Positions 36,623-43,829 of a DNA stretch of 64,000 nucleotides are shown here, piece after piece. Each line of letters starts with the position of its first letter. Within the stretch, counting starts at the first letter, position 1. A model generated the notes under the pieces. That model was not told the DNA's origin and did not search any database. It saw only the letters and a list, made by a program, of their open reading frames with translations. The translations under genes were made by a program, and so were the position numbers. This DNA is from [Clostridium] fimetarium (lineage in GTDB: Bacteria > Bacillota > Clostridia > Lachnospirales > Lachnospiraceae): assembly GCF_900111235.1 (NCBI RefSeq), contig NZ_FOJI01000015.1, positions 1 through 64,000 of the forward strand. Reading direction: 5' to 3'.

Positions 36623-37477
36623 TTATTCTTTTTCAAATCCGCTAAGTCCGATTCCACCAGGACCGCAATGGCAGGTGATAACAGCTCCAGTTTGAACTCT
36701 TATCATTTTTTTAAATCCTTTTTGTTTTGAAATCTGCTCTATTTTTTGAAGAACAGCTTCTTCCACTCCCATACTAAATATGCAGAAGAGCTGTTCTAAT
36801 TCTAAATTATGTCTGTGAACATACTCCTCAAAATATTTTTCAATGATTTTATTGATAGAGCCACGGTATTTCTTCGTAGCAATCAGTTTTCCTTCAATTA
36901 TCTCGATCATAGGTTTGATATTAAGCACCGTTGCTCCTATATATGATGCATTAGAAACACGTCCGCCTGCCTTTAAAAACTCAAGTCTTCCAGGAATAAA
37001 TGACATTTTTGCACGCGCTGCATATGCTTCAACCTTTAATTTCAGTTCAGCTGGATCCATATCTGGATTCTTCTCAATTAATTCTGCAGCTTTAATAATA
37101 ATAGCAGATTCGCCGCCAGATACATTTTTGGAATCAATATGATATACATTATGCATATCTTGTGAGGCGATACAGGCATTTGCAAATGTGCAGGATGCCT
37201 CAGCGGAATATCCAATATGAATTATAAAACATCCAGGATTTTTAGCTGTGATTCGTTCGAATACTTCCTGATATTGACTTGGATTTGCTGCAGCTGTTGA
37301 AGGTACTTTTTTAGTATCTTTAAAATAATCATAAATGTGTTGTATATCAAGCTGCCCATCAAGATATTCCTTGTCTCCCATCATAATATGCATAGGAATT
37401 ACTTCGATTTGATAACGATCCACATACTTCTTTGGTAAATCCGCACCACTTTCTGTTACAATAAATAATTTTCTCAT
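36623..37477 (-). CDS. DegV-family fatty-acid-binding protein
   Basis: A 284-residue DegV/FakB-type protein. The N-terminus FIVTESGADLPKKYVDRYQI and VIPMHIMMGDKEYLDG, the central CFIIHIGYSAEASCTFANAC, and the end VQTGAVITCHCGPGGIGLSG match the family, whose members present fatty acids to a FakA kinase. No FakA is nearby. The ATG at 37475-37477 is chosen; a TTG-led frame begins six codons earlier. The gene has a promoter carrying the same dyad as the MarR gene, and a structured leader (37486-37535). Confidence 0.9.
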   Translation of the reverse strand: MRKLFIVTESGADLPKKYVDRYQIEVIPMHIMMGDKEYLDGQLDIQHIYDYFKDTKKVPSTAAANPSQYQEVFERITAKNPGCFIIHIGYSAEASCTFANACIASQDMHNVYHIDSKNVSGGESAIIIKAAELIEKNPDMDPAELKLKVEAYAARAKMSFIPGRLEFLKAGGRVSNASYIGATVLNIKPMIEIIEGKLIATKKYRGSINKIIEKYFEEYVHRHNLELEQLFCIFSMGVEEAVLQKIEQISKQKGFKKMIRVQTGAVITCHCGPGGIGLSGFEKE

Positions 37478-37485
37478 AATTGCTA

Positions 37486-37535
37486 AATGCTCCAATCTGC
37501 CGTGCGAATTTACTTCGCATTATTATCGGCACTTA
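37486..37535 (-). promoter_or_regulatory. Shared hairpin leader, copy L3 (degV)
   Basis: On the minus strand TGCCG pairs with CGGCA around a perfect inner hairpin TGCGAA/TTCGCA, followed by GGCAGATTGGAG. This is the best-paired member of the leader family. Confidence 0.65.
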
Positions 37536-37584
37536 AAACTCAAGTCTAATACTCAAGTTTAAAATATGTAATTCAAACACCGTT

Positions 37585-37607
37585 TATAGTAAATACTATT
37601 GACTATA
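37585..37607. promoter_or_regulatory. MarR-type dyad O1 in the degV promoter
   Basis: A 23-bp imperfect palindrome, tatagtaaata, c, tattgactata. It overlaps the -10 region of the degV promoter and matches the dyad at 38204-38226 at about 20 of 23 positions. Confidence 0.7.
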
Positions 37608-37614
37608 TATTCAA
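37586..37614 (-). promoter_or_regulatory. Promoter of degV
   Basis: Minus-strand TTGAAT (37609-37614) and TACTAT (37586-37591), 17 bases apart, overlapped by the dyad O1, so repressor binding would block RNA polymerase. Confidence 0.6.
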
Positions 37615-37649
37615 AGAAAAATTTGCTTATTAATACATATTAAGCAAAT
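37615..37649 (-). terminator. Intrinsic terminator after the MarR-type gene
   Basis: Stem atttgctta/taagcaaat (37621-37629 and 37641-37649) followed by TTTTTCTTT on the minus strand. It separates the marR-type transcript from degV. Confidence 0.75.
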
Positions 37650-37654
37650 ATCCC

Positions 37655-37743
37655 ATACTATATTTCATAATTTATTGAATACTATATTTCATATTTTATC
37701 GTATACTGAATTTCATACTTTATTTCATACTTTTTTTCATACA
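37655..37743. repeat. 24-bp imperfect tandem repeat
   Basis: Units at 37655-37678, 37679-37702 and 37703-37726 plus a partial unit share atact(a/g)(t/a)atttcat. They lie between the MarR-type stop codon and its terminator. Confidence 0.75.
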
Positions 37744-37766
37744 ATTTCACTTTCAATTGTTAAAAA

Positions 37767-38174
37767 CTATTTTTTACGTACTACCATTTCTAAAATTGAA
37801 GATAACTGCTTAACATTATCATAGCCAAGCCGGTCTATCAGAGTATCTATCAAACGCTCTGCTATTTTTACTTTTGCGATAACATGTTTTTTTCCTTTGT
37901 ATGTCAAGAAAACTTGCATTCTACGTCGATCTTTTTTTGACAATTCCATTACTACAAATTCTTTTTTACGTAATGAAGATAAAATCGATGTAATTCTTTG
38001 TCTGGTAACATTCAGTGCCTCACTCAAATCAGATGGATATATCTCTTTATTTTTATTCATGAGCATGAATAGTAACACACGAGTTTCTCCCTGAAGGAAT
38101 TCCATTATTGGAGCAAAAATGTCGGAATCATAAATACTGTATAAAGTTAGTGTTAATTCCTCTTTTAAATCCAT
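37767..38174 (-). CDS. MarR-family transcriptional regulator
   Basis: A 135-residue winged-helix regulator. Dimer helices lie at both ends; the HTH is PSDLSEALNVTRQRITSILS (about 43-62) and the wing LSKKDRRRMQVFLTYKGKKH (about 74-93). GGAGGG lies 11 bases before the ATG. Its promoter carries a 23-bp dyad over the -10 box and the same dyad is in the degV promoter, so it probably represses itself and degV. In Firmicutes FabT-like MarR proteins respond to acyl groups, which would fit a DegV target, but this is inference. Confidence 0.88.
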   Translation of the reverse strand: MDLKEELTLTLYSIYDSDIFAPIMEFLQGETRVLLFMLMNKNKEIYPSDLSEALNVTRQRITSILSSLRKKEFVVMELSKKDRRRMQVFLTYKGKKHVIAKVKIAERLIDTLIDRLGYDNVKQLSSILEMVVRKK

Positions 38175-38203
38175 CTAATCCACTACCCTCCAATTAATCT
38201 ACA

Positions 38204-38226
38204 TATAGTAAACACTGTTGATTATA
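38204..38226. promoter_or_regulatory. MarR-type dyad O2 at its own promoter
   Basis: A 23-bp imperfect palindrome, tatagtaaaca, c, tgttgattata, covering the -10 hexamer of the MarR-type gene's promoter. Confidence 0.75.
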
Positions 38227-38249
38227 CAAGATTTTCTTAATATCGTCAA
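38221..38249 (-). promoter_or_regulatory. Sigma-A promoter of the MarR-type gene
   Basis: Minus-strand TTGACG (38244-38249) and TATAAT (38221-38226), exactly 17 bases apart, about 50 bases upstream of the start codon. Confidence 0.82.
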
Positions 38250-38486
38250 CATGCATTTTCGCCGTTCATATTCATTTATGATTTTCGAAGTAATTATCCC
38301 CAAAATTTTATATATTATTCTACGTTTATTAAAGAATCCAAACAGGAGCTTAACATTAGTATCACCGACTATATTTAATCCTTCTATAATAACAAAGATG
38401 CATTGAAAATGTTTAAATGTCAAACATTTTCAATGCATTTTTATATTACCATAGAGATTTAAATTTTCTGAGGACTCTGAACTTTT
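38250..38486. other. Gap between the MarR-type promoter and the anti-sigma-like gene
   Basis: With the MarR leader this makes a 312-base non-coding stretch. Beyond the hairpin at 38398-38438 I see only short open frames on both strands without ribosome sites. Confidence 0.5.
38398..38438. terminator. Bidirectional terminator-like hairpin
   Basis: Perfect 17-bp stem (atgcattgaaaatgttt 38398-38414 with its inverse 38422-38438). It lies downstream of the anti-sigma-like gene on the minus strand; the better T-tract (TTTTTATAT) is on the plus strand. Confidence 0.75.
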
Positions 38487-39326
38487 CTAAGCAATAATTA
38501 TTAGTTCTCCTACTGTTGCATAATAATCACCGTCAATTTCAGTAATATAAATAGTTTGTTTGCCAATTTCTTTTCCATCTTTCATTGCTGTAACGGTTAT
38601 TTGCGCTTTTTCTACAACTCCTTTTTGAACACCCTGAGAAGCCCCCTCATATTCAAGATTTCCTTCTATCTCTTCATTGCCATTGAGGGGAATGAGCGGC
38701 GACCAATAAAGGGTGTCACCAGTTTGTCTAGAAATAGATGTCCCTTCAAAATTTACAATGCCTGTTTCCATATTCCAAGTAAGCAGTTCACCATAGTCAA
38801 TCGTAACTTTTATACTGTCCGGTTTCAATGAATCACTGTCACTATCATTAAAATCAAAGCTAAATGGTAGTCCTGGAACGCTACTTATTAATGGACTATA
38901 GTTAGCGAGCAGCACCTCCACTTTTGGTGTCAACACAGTCGAAATGGCATCCTCCTTATAATTCACGCTAAGATTAGTTCCCTCTACTTCCGCAGCATAC
39001 ACCGTCAGAACAAATCCACTAAACACCTGTTTTTTTGCCGTTGATATAGGATTCTTATTTTTGGGATTATCATTCTGAACCTGTGTTTCGGGATAAGCCG
39101 AATGATTTTGCATAATGTTTCCTCCTTTAAAAAGTAAGACATAAAATACTACTGCAAGGAGCAAACAAACTGCTAGTGGTTTATATACCTTCTTCATACT
39201 AAAAGTCTTCTTTTCCTGATGTACTTCTGATTCAAGCTGTATTAAAATTTTTGCCAGCATTCGGTTTTTCAAAGCATCATCTGGTTCAATTTTATTCCAA
39301 GAGTTGATTATTTGTTTATTCTTCAT
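38487..39326 (-). CDS. Putative anti-sigma factor, single-pass membrane protein
   Basis: A protein of about 279 residues: a short cytoplasmic domain (1-45), one membrane helix YKPLAVCLLLAVVFYVLLF (about 47-65), and an extracytoplasmic part of about 210 residues, rich in beta-strand. The layout and its position right after an ECF sigma gene with an 11-base overlap suggest it holds the sigma factor at the membrane. GGTGG lies eight bases before the ATG at 39324-39326. No zinc-binding HxxxCxxC motif is visible, so it is not a classic ZAS anti-sigma. The signal is unknown. Confidence 0.78.
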   Translation of the reverse strand: MKNKQIINSWNKIEPDDALKNRMLAKILIQLESEVHQEKKTFSMKKVYKPLAVCLLLAVVFYVLLFKGGNIMQNHSAYPETQVQNDNPKNKNPISTAKKQVFSGFVLTVYAAEVEGTNLSVNYKEDAISTVLTPKVEVLLANYSPLISSVPGLPFSFDFNDSDSDSLKPDSIKVTIDYGELLTWNMETGIVNFEGTSISRQTGDTLYWSPLIPLNGNEEIEGNLEYEGASQGVQKGVVEKAQITVTAMKDGKEIGKQTIYITEIDGDYYATVGELIIIA

Positions 39327-39813
39327 CAAATTCACCACCTAACTTTTTTCGAAGAATCAATCTCCCTTCATGAAGATAATTACGGATTGTCGATTGGGGT
39401 TTTTGGAGCATTCCTGCAATTGCTGTGCTTGTATAACCTTCGTAATAATATAGATAAATCACTATTTTATACTTGTCTGGCAAAGTCATGACCACCGCTA
39501 TAGTTTCATCTATTTCAAAATGTGATTCAATACATAGATTTTCGTGATCTTCAAGTTGCTCTTTTTTCTGCCACCAATGCCGAAAATGGTCTTTGCAAAT
39601 ATTTGTAGCAGTTACAATTAGCCAAGCCTTTTCGTGCTCTTCATTTTGAAATTTACAATTGTATTTTAATAATTTCACAAAGGTATCCTGTACAGCATCT
39701 TCCGTATCGGCTTTATTTTTCATATAGGTAAAACAAATGCGGTAAATTGAATTTACATGACGATTATATATTTCTCCAACTTCTTTGTCCGTACGAAACA
39801 AAGATTTTTCCAT
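39316..39813 (-). CDS. ECF-type RNA polymerase sigma factor
   Basis: A 165-residue sigma-70 family factor with region 2 (SIYRICFTYMKNKADTEDAV, QDTFVKLLK) and region 4 (LPDKYKIVIYLYYYEGYTST, AIAGMLQKPQSTIRNYLHEG), and no sigma 1 or 3 regions. It is coupled to the downstream membrane protein gene. GGGGGAA precedes the ATG at 39811-39813. It probably directs its own operon, but I could not fix an ECF promoter with confidence. Confidence 0.9.
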   Translation of the reverse strand: MEKSLFRTDKEVGEIYNRHVNSIYRICFTYMKNKADTEDAVQDTFVKLLKYNCKFQNEEHEKAWLIVTATNICKDHFRHWWQKKEQLEDHENLCIESHFEIDETIAVVMTLPDKYKIVIYLYYYEGYTSTAIAGMLQKPQSTIRNYLHEGRLILRKKLGGEFDEE

Positions 39814-39901
39814 TTGAATTCCCCCTTTCACTGATAATACGATTGAGCAGCCTAAAGTGTCGGGTTATTAACGAATAATAATAAAAGCCTAAATTGCCAC
39901 T

Positions 39902-39961
39902 AAATTGCCAAAGTAACTTCCCCCCTACCCTACTCGAAAGCTGAAGTTACTTTGGCAATTT
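39902..39961. terminator. Long stem-loop after the pentapeptide gene
   Basis: An 18-bp stem, aaattgccaaagtaactt (39902-39919) with aagttactttggcaattt (39944-39961). It lies downstream of the pentapeptide-repeat gene and upstream of the sigma gene. The minus-strand T-tract is weak, so this may be a terminator or an RNA-stabilising hairpin. Confidence 0.65.
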
Positions 39962-39989
39962 CTTATTTATTATGGTGGAACAAATCATA

Positions 39990-40640
39990 TTATCTAACTA
40001 CTACTCCCAATAATTTCACAATATCTGACGCTTGGTATTCATTAATTATTACACCCTTTAACTCAATCAAGCTATCCGACAAAGCCACTGCTCCTATTTG
40101 ACTATTTGTAAAATCTATTCCTTTAAGCATAGTTTTAAAAAAACTAGTATTTAAAAATTGTGCATTTACAACCTCAAAGTTCTTTTGTGTACACTCGGAT
40201 ATATTAGCATTTGATAAATCACTATCGCTAACCATCACCCCATTAAAATTTGCTCTATTTAAATTTGTGTATTGAAAATTCGAGTCACTAATTAGGACGT
40301 GCTTCAAGCTAGAATTATACATATCTATACCAAGACACTTACATGATATAAATTCACATTTATTGAAATATGAATTTTGAAAATTACTATTAGAAAAGTC
40401 ACACTTTATAAAGATAACATCTACAAAGCTCGATTTTTCGAAATCACAGTTAATAAATTTGCAATTTTCTAAAACGGTACCATTCATACTTATTTTATAA
40501 AAGTCTACCTTTTCGCAATAATTTTCTTTTACAATAATTTTTTCAATATCTATATCTTCTTCTCTAAAGCTAATACTATATGACATCAAATTTTCTACAT
40601 CGACCAATACCTTCGGTATATTAGGCTTTATAATTTTCAT
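39990..40640 (-). CDS. Pentapeptide-repeat protein
   Basis: A 216-residue protein whose middle (about 50-195) is a run of A(D/N)LxX-type pentapeptides, e.g. LENCKFINCDFEKSSF, FSNSNFQNSYFNKCEF, NFQYTNLNRANFNGV and DLSNANISEC. It should form a right-handed quadrilateral beta-helix. Some family members (Qnr, MfpA) mimic DNA and protect gyrase; others have unknown roles. The ATG at 40638-40640 has GAGGAAAA just upstream and overlaps the preceding gene, so it is coupled to the PadR operon. The target is unknown. Confidence 0.88.
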   Translation of the reverse strand: MKIIKPNIPKVLVDVENLMSYSISFREEDIDIEKIIVKENYCEKVDFYKISMNGTVLENCKFINCDFEKSSFVDVIFIKCDFSNSNFQNSYFNKCEFISCKCLGIDMYNSSLKHVLISDSNFQYTNLNRANFNGVMVSDSDLSNANISECTQKNFEVVNAQFLNTSFFKTMLKGIDFTNSQIGAVALSDSLIELKGVIINEYQASDIVKLLGVVVR

Positions 40641-41685
40641 GATTTTCCTCATTCCACTCATTATCTATCTGTTCTCCACAAAATTCCTGCAGCAATTTAA
40701 GCTGAGGTTTTTTTAGCAATATAAATATAATATTAATCATCATCAGTGCAAGAATAAAGATAAACAAAATAAATATACCGGCTCCAATGTCTTTAGTCAA
40801 TATCAAATAGCCGCACAAACATACTTCTCCAATGATAAATGGAAGTAATATACAAAAAAAAATGTGACTAATTTCTATTTCTTTTTTTTGCCTTTTTGTG
40901 AATAACTCTACTGTATAGTCTCTATTTTTTCTAATATTTTTTGCTTTTTTCTTTTCATATTTCATATAAAGTCCTGTCTTCAGAACGCCTATTTTTTTTG
41001 ATTTATTATAAGTACTTCCATATAAATCGCCTAAACCTCCACACCTCTCTATACAATTGATTATTGCTACTAAAAGCAAAGCAATAGCAAAGATTAACAG
41101 CATTCTAGGTATAGTCGTATATGTTTTATGAAAATCCATTCCTTGTATTAAAGCAAATAAAATACTGCTTAATATCACTAAAATCAGCCTAATTTTCCCT
41201 TTATACTTGGCATGCTTATTTTTACCGTTCTTAGCAATTTGCTTCCTAAAATAATAATCAATAAAAAAATCAAGTACCACTGTGCTCACTGCAATTCCAA
41301 ATGCATATATTATGCTTATTTTGCTTCCAACTACAACTGTTCCTTGAATCCTCAGAACATTATATGAAACCATGAAAAATATACTAATAAACAATGCTGT
41401 AGCGGAAATACCAACTAGTCTTAGCGCCATATAAAAAACAAAGGAATGATAATTAATCCCTTTTAATATATTGTTGCAAAAGATTTTGATATCTTTGCCG
41501 ATTACTTCTTCAGGTACTCTTCCATTTTCTTGAGCCGTTAATAAAAGATCTAATATTTCTTCCAGGCACTCCTCTTTTTTTTCATACATACTATCACTAC
41601 ACTCAATATACTGTTGTATTGATTCAAATTCATTTAAATATTCCCCTGTTAACTTTAACTTATATTCAATCTGATTTTTTTTCAT
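40621..41685 (-). CDS. Membrane protein with DUF1048-like N-terminus
   Basis: A 354-residue protein. Residues 1-80 are helical and acidic (YEKKEECLEEILDLLLTAQE, NGRVPEEVIGKDIKIFCNNI) like the DUF1048/DUF1700 family that commonly follows PadR regulators. About seven membrane segments follow (roughly 85-345), with a Lys-rich cytoplasmic loop between. The ATG at 41683-41685 (GGGGAAAAA upstream) overlaps the padR-type gene. Its function is unknown; it resembles transporter-partner or sensor-like membrane proteins. Confidence 0.78.
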   Translation of the reverse strand: MKKNQIEYKLKLTGEYLNEFESIQQYIECSDSMYEKKEECLEEILDLLLTAQENGRVPEEVIGKDIKIFCNNILKGINYHSFVFYMALRLVGISATALFISIFFMVSYNVLRIQGTVVVGSKISIIYAFGIAVSTVVLDFFIDYYFRKQIAKNGKNKHAKYKGKIRLILVILSSILFALIQGMDFHKTYTTIPRMLLIFAIALLLVAIINCIERCGGLGDLYGSTYNKSKKIGVLKTGLYMKYEKKKAKNIRKNRDYTVELFTKRQKKEIEISHIFFCILLPFIIGEVCLCGYLILTKDIGAGIFILFIFILALMMINIIFILLKKPQLKLLQEFCGEQIDNEWNEENHENYKA

Positions 41686-42013
41686 GTTTTTCCCCATCCC
41701 CTAAAATAATAGAATTTGCTCTTTCTGTAATATCTAGATAAGTTTTCTTGAATTGTTCTAAATACGCCTTACCCTCTTCGCTAATCCTAAAATATTTTCG
41801 CTTAGGACCATATGGTGATTTACCTATTCTGCATACAATCAAATCTCTTTTTTCCAGTCTTGTTAAAACTGGGTATAATGTCCCATCTTGAATATCATTA
41901 AAGCCATAATCCGCTAGCACAGATATAATCTCATAGCCATAGGTTTCCCCCGCTGCAATAATAGCAAGAACACAACCCTCAAGTATTCCCTTCAACAATT
42001 GTGATTCTTCCAA
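41666..42013 (-). CDS. PadR-family transcriptional regulator
   Basis: A winged-helix repressor of about 115 residues. LKGILEGCVLAIIAAGETYG, YEIISVLADYGFNDIQDGTL and YPVLTRLEKRDLIVCRIG are the typical PadR helices and wing (YGYEI and GTLYPxLxRLE motifs); a C-terminal helix ending near LGDGEKHEK completes the dimer. I prefer the TTG start at 42011-42013 with AGGAAG just upstream; another TTG seven codons earlier is possible. It leads an operon with the membrane protein and pentapeptide genes; a dyad around its promoter indicates autoregulation. Confidence 0.88.
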   Translation of the reverse strand: MEESQLLKGILEGCVLAIIAAGETYGYEIISVLADYGFNDIQDGTLYPVLTRLEKRDLIVCRIGKSPYGPKRKYFRISEEGKAYLEQFKKTYLDITERANSIILGDGEKHEKKSD

Positions 42014-42065
42014 TTTTATCTTCCTTTCTTCCAACTACTATGTATATCTAAGTAGCTATTTATTA

Positions 42066-42094
42066 TTTATACAATATCTACTCTGTATTGTCAA
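42066..42094 (-). promoter_or_regulatory. Sigma-A promoter of the PadR operon with flanking dyad
   Basis: Minus-strand TTGACA (42089-42094) and TATAAA (42066-42071), 17 bases apart. TATCTACT and its inverse AGTAGATA flank and enter the spacer (about 42074-42102), a plausible PadR operator. Confidence 0.8.
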
Positions 42095-42263
42095 GTAGAT
42101 ACGCTGAATTTAGTGAGTCAGTAGATATTCTAAATTTATTGAATCATATTAACAAGAAATATGATATTAATATAATCGTTTACAGTGAATTAAACAGAAT
42201 ATTATTAAAGTTTTCTTTATAATTGATTTGATATTATATTTTCTCCTCTAATTGTAATTAAAT

Positions 42264-42292
42264 TTGACATTAATATAAGAAAAAGATAAAAT
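42264..42292 (+). promoter_or_regulatory. Sigma-A promoter of oadB
   Basis: TTGACA (42264-42269) and TAAAAT (42287-42292), 17 bases apart. The leader to the start codon is about 115 bases and ends in a small hairpin, gccatat/atgtggc (about 42372-42396), next to AGGAGG. Confidence 0.8.
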
Positions 42293-42413
42293 ATTATTAA
42301 GGTTAAGGGTGCACATACATAGTTTTATACTTATATTTCATTGAATTGCTCCCTATTACAAAAAATCAAATGCCATATGTAATTGTATTATGTGGCTAAA
42401 GGAGGAAAGTATT

Positions 42414-43550
42414 ATGGATTTTTTATTAAGCGGTGTACTTGCAATCACATGGCAAGAGATCGTAATGTATCTAATTGGTATTTTGTTAATTTACTTAGCT
42501 ATCAACAAGAATTTTGAACCTGCTTTGCTTTTGCCTATGGGATTTGGCGCTATATTAGTAAACATCCCACTTTCTGGTGTATTAGACCAGACGTTAGCTG
42601 GTATCGGCAATACTAGTGGTATAATTGAATGGCTATTTCATGTTGGAATAAAGTCCTCTGAAGCGATGCCACTTCTCTTATTTATAGGAATCGGAGCAAT
42701 GATTGATTTTGGTCCACTTCTTTCTAATCCTAAAATGTTTCTTTTCGGAGCAGCAGCACAATTTGGTATTTTCTTTGCCATCTCTGTTGCTACATTATTA
42801 GGATTTGACTTAAAGGACGCTGTTTCTATTGGTATTATTGGAGCAGCGGATGGTCCTACTTCTATCCTTGTATCACAAATTTTAAATTCTAATTATATAG
42901 CGCCCATTGCTGTCGCGGCTTACTGTTATATGGCTCTTGTTCCAATCATACAACCTTTTGCCATTCGATTAGTAACGACTAAGAAAGAGCGACTAATTCG
43001 TATGCCTTATAATCCAAGTAATATTTCGAGAACGACAAGAATATTTTTTCCTGTTATCGTAACTTTTATTGCTGGTATGATTGCTCCTGCATCTGTAGCA
43101 TTGGTTGGTTTCTTGATGTTCGGAAACTTACTAAGAGAATGTGGTGTACTCAAAAGTTTATCTGATACAGCGCAGACATCATTAGCGAACTTGATTACGT
43201 TGCTTTTGGGTCTTACTATTTCTGCAAGTATGACAGCTGATAAATTTGTTACACCAGCAACTTTTATGATTATGGGTATTGGACTGATTGCATTCATATT
43301 TGATACAATTGGTGGCGTTCTATTTGCAAAATTATTGAACTTGTTACCTGGACAAAAAGTGAACCCAATGGTTGGAGGCGCAGGTATTTCAGCATTTCCA
43401 ATGTCAGCTCGTGTTATTCAAAAGATGGGTCTAAAAGAAGATCCAACCAACCATCTTTTAATGCCAGCAATTGGTTCCAATGTTGCAGGTCAGATTGGAT
43501 CAGTCGTTGCCGGTGGTGTTGTACTTAGTATTTTAAGCACGATATTATAG
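42414..43550 (+). CDS. oadB: Na+-translocating decarboxylase beta subunit
   Basis: A 378-residue membrane protein of the OadB/GcdB/MmdB family, which couples biotin-dependent decarboxylation to Na+ export. Visible are NFEPALLLPMGFGAILVNIP, PLLLFIGIGAMIDFGPLLSN with the conserved Asp, IGAADGPTSILVSQIL, the re-entrant SMTADKFVTPATFMIM, and GGAGISAFPMSARVIQKMG. About eleven membrane segments. AAAGGAGG precedes the ATG at 42414. The decarboxylase alpha subunit and biotin carrier are not nearby, so the substrate cannot be assigned. Confidence 0.92.
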   Translation: MDFLLSGVLAITWQEIVMYLIGILLIYLAINKNFEPALLLPMGFGAILVNIPLSGVLDQTLAGIGNTSGIIEWLFHVGIKSSEAMPLLLFIGIGAMIDFGPLLSNPKMFLFGAAAQFGIFFAISVATLLGFDLKDAVSIGIIGAADGPTSILVSQILNSNYIAPIAVAAYCYMALVPIIQPFAIRLVTTKKERLIRMPYNPSNISRTTRIFFPVIVTFIAGMIAPASVALVGFLMFGNLLRECGVLKSLSDTAQTSLANLITLLLGLTISASMTADKFVTPATFMIMGIGLIAFIFDTIGGVLFAKLLNLLPGQKVNPMVGGAGISAFPMSARVIQKMGLKEDPTNHLLMPAIGSNVAGQIGSVVAGGVVLSILSTIL

Positions 43551-43581
43551 TAATCGTACACAATAGAAAGGAGTCTCTATA

Positions 43582-43746
43582 ATGATAGAACAATTATTAA
43601 ATAGCGAAAGATGGAGTAATTTTTTAATATCTTTAAATATTATGTGGAAGGGAATGCTTGCAATTTTTATAGTACTTGGCATTATTTCAATTATTGTTAT
43701 GATAATGACAAAGTTACAAAAAGATAAAAAAGATAAAATAGAATAA
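43582..43746 (+). CDS. Small OadG-like membrane protein
   Basis: A 54-residue protein (MIEQLLNSERWSNFLISLNI, then MWKGMLAIFIVLGIISIIVM and a Lys-rich tail). One membrane helix with the GMxxIFxVL pattern of OadG gamma subunits, which assemble the Na+-pump decarboxylase. AGGAG lies nine bases before the ATG, 31 bases after oadB. It is too short for ordinary gene callers with high length cut-offs but has clear coding features and precedes a terminator. Confidence 0.82.
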   Translation: MIEQLLNSERWSNFLISLNIMWKGMLAIFIVLGIISIIVMIMTKLQKDKKDKIE

Positions 43747-43781
43747 TTAAAGAAAAAAATTGTATATAATATTATTTCAAA

Positions 43782-43828
43782 AAAAAATCCGTTTCCACTA
43801 TGCAATGCATAGCAGAAACGGATTTTTT
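43782..43828. terminator. Bidirectional intrinsic terminator between oadG-like and motB
   Basis: Stem aaaaaatccgtttc with gaaacggatttttt (ends 43783 and 43828), giving T-tracts on both strands. It ends the plus-strand oadB unit and the minus-strand motAB unit. Confidence 0.92.
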
Positions 43829-43829
43829 C

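Noticed and set aside
38199-38423. 74-residue minus-strand open frame upstream of the MarR-type gene
   Set aside because: It overlaps the promoter and dyad of that gene, has no ribosome site and no recognisable family.
39814-39890. ECF-type autoregulated promoter of the sigma gene
   Set aside because: AACCC and CGTAT strings are present, but the spacing (about 20) is too long to be convincing.
42293-42413. Riboswitch in the oadB leader
   Set aside because: The 120-base leader has one small hairpin near the ribosome site but no recognised aptamer.
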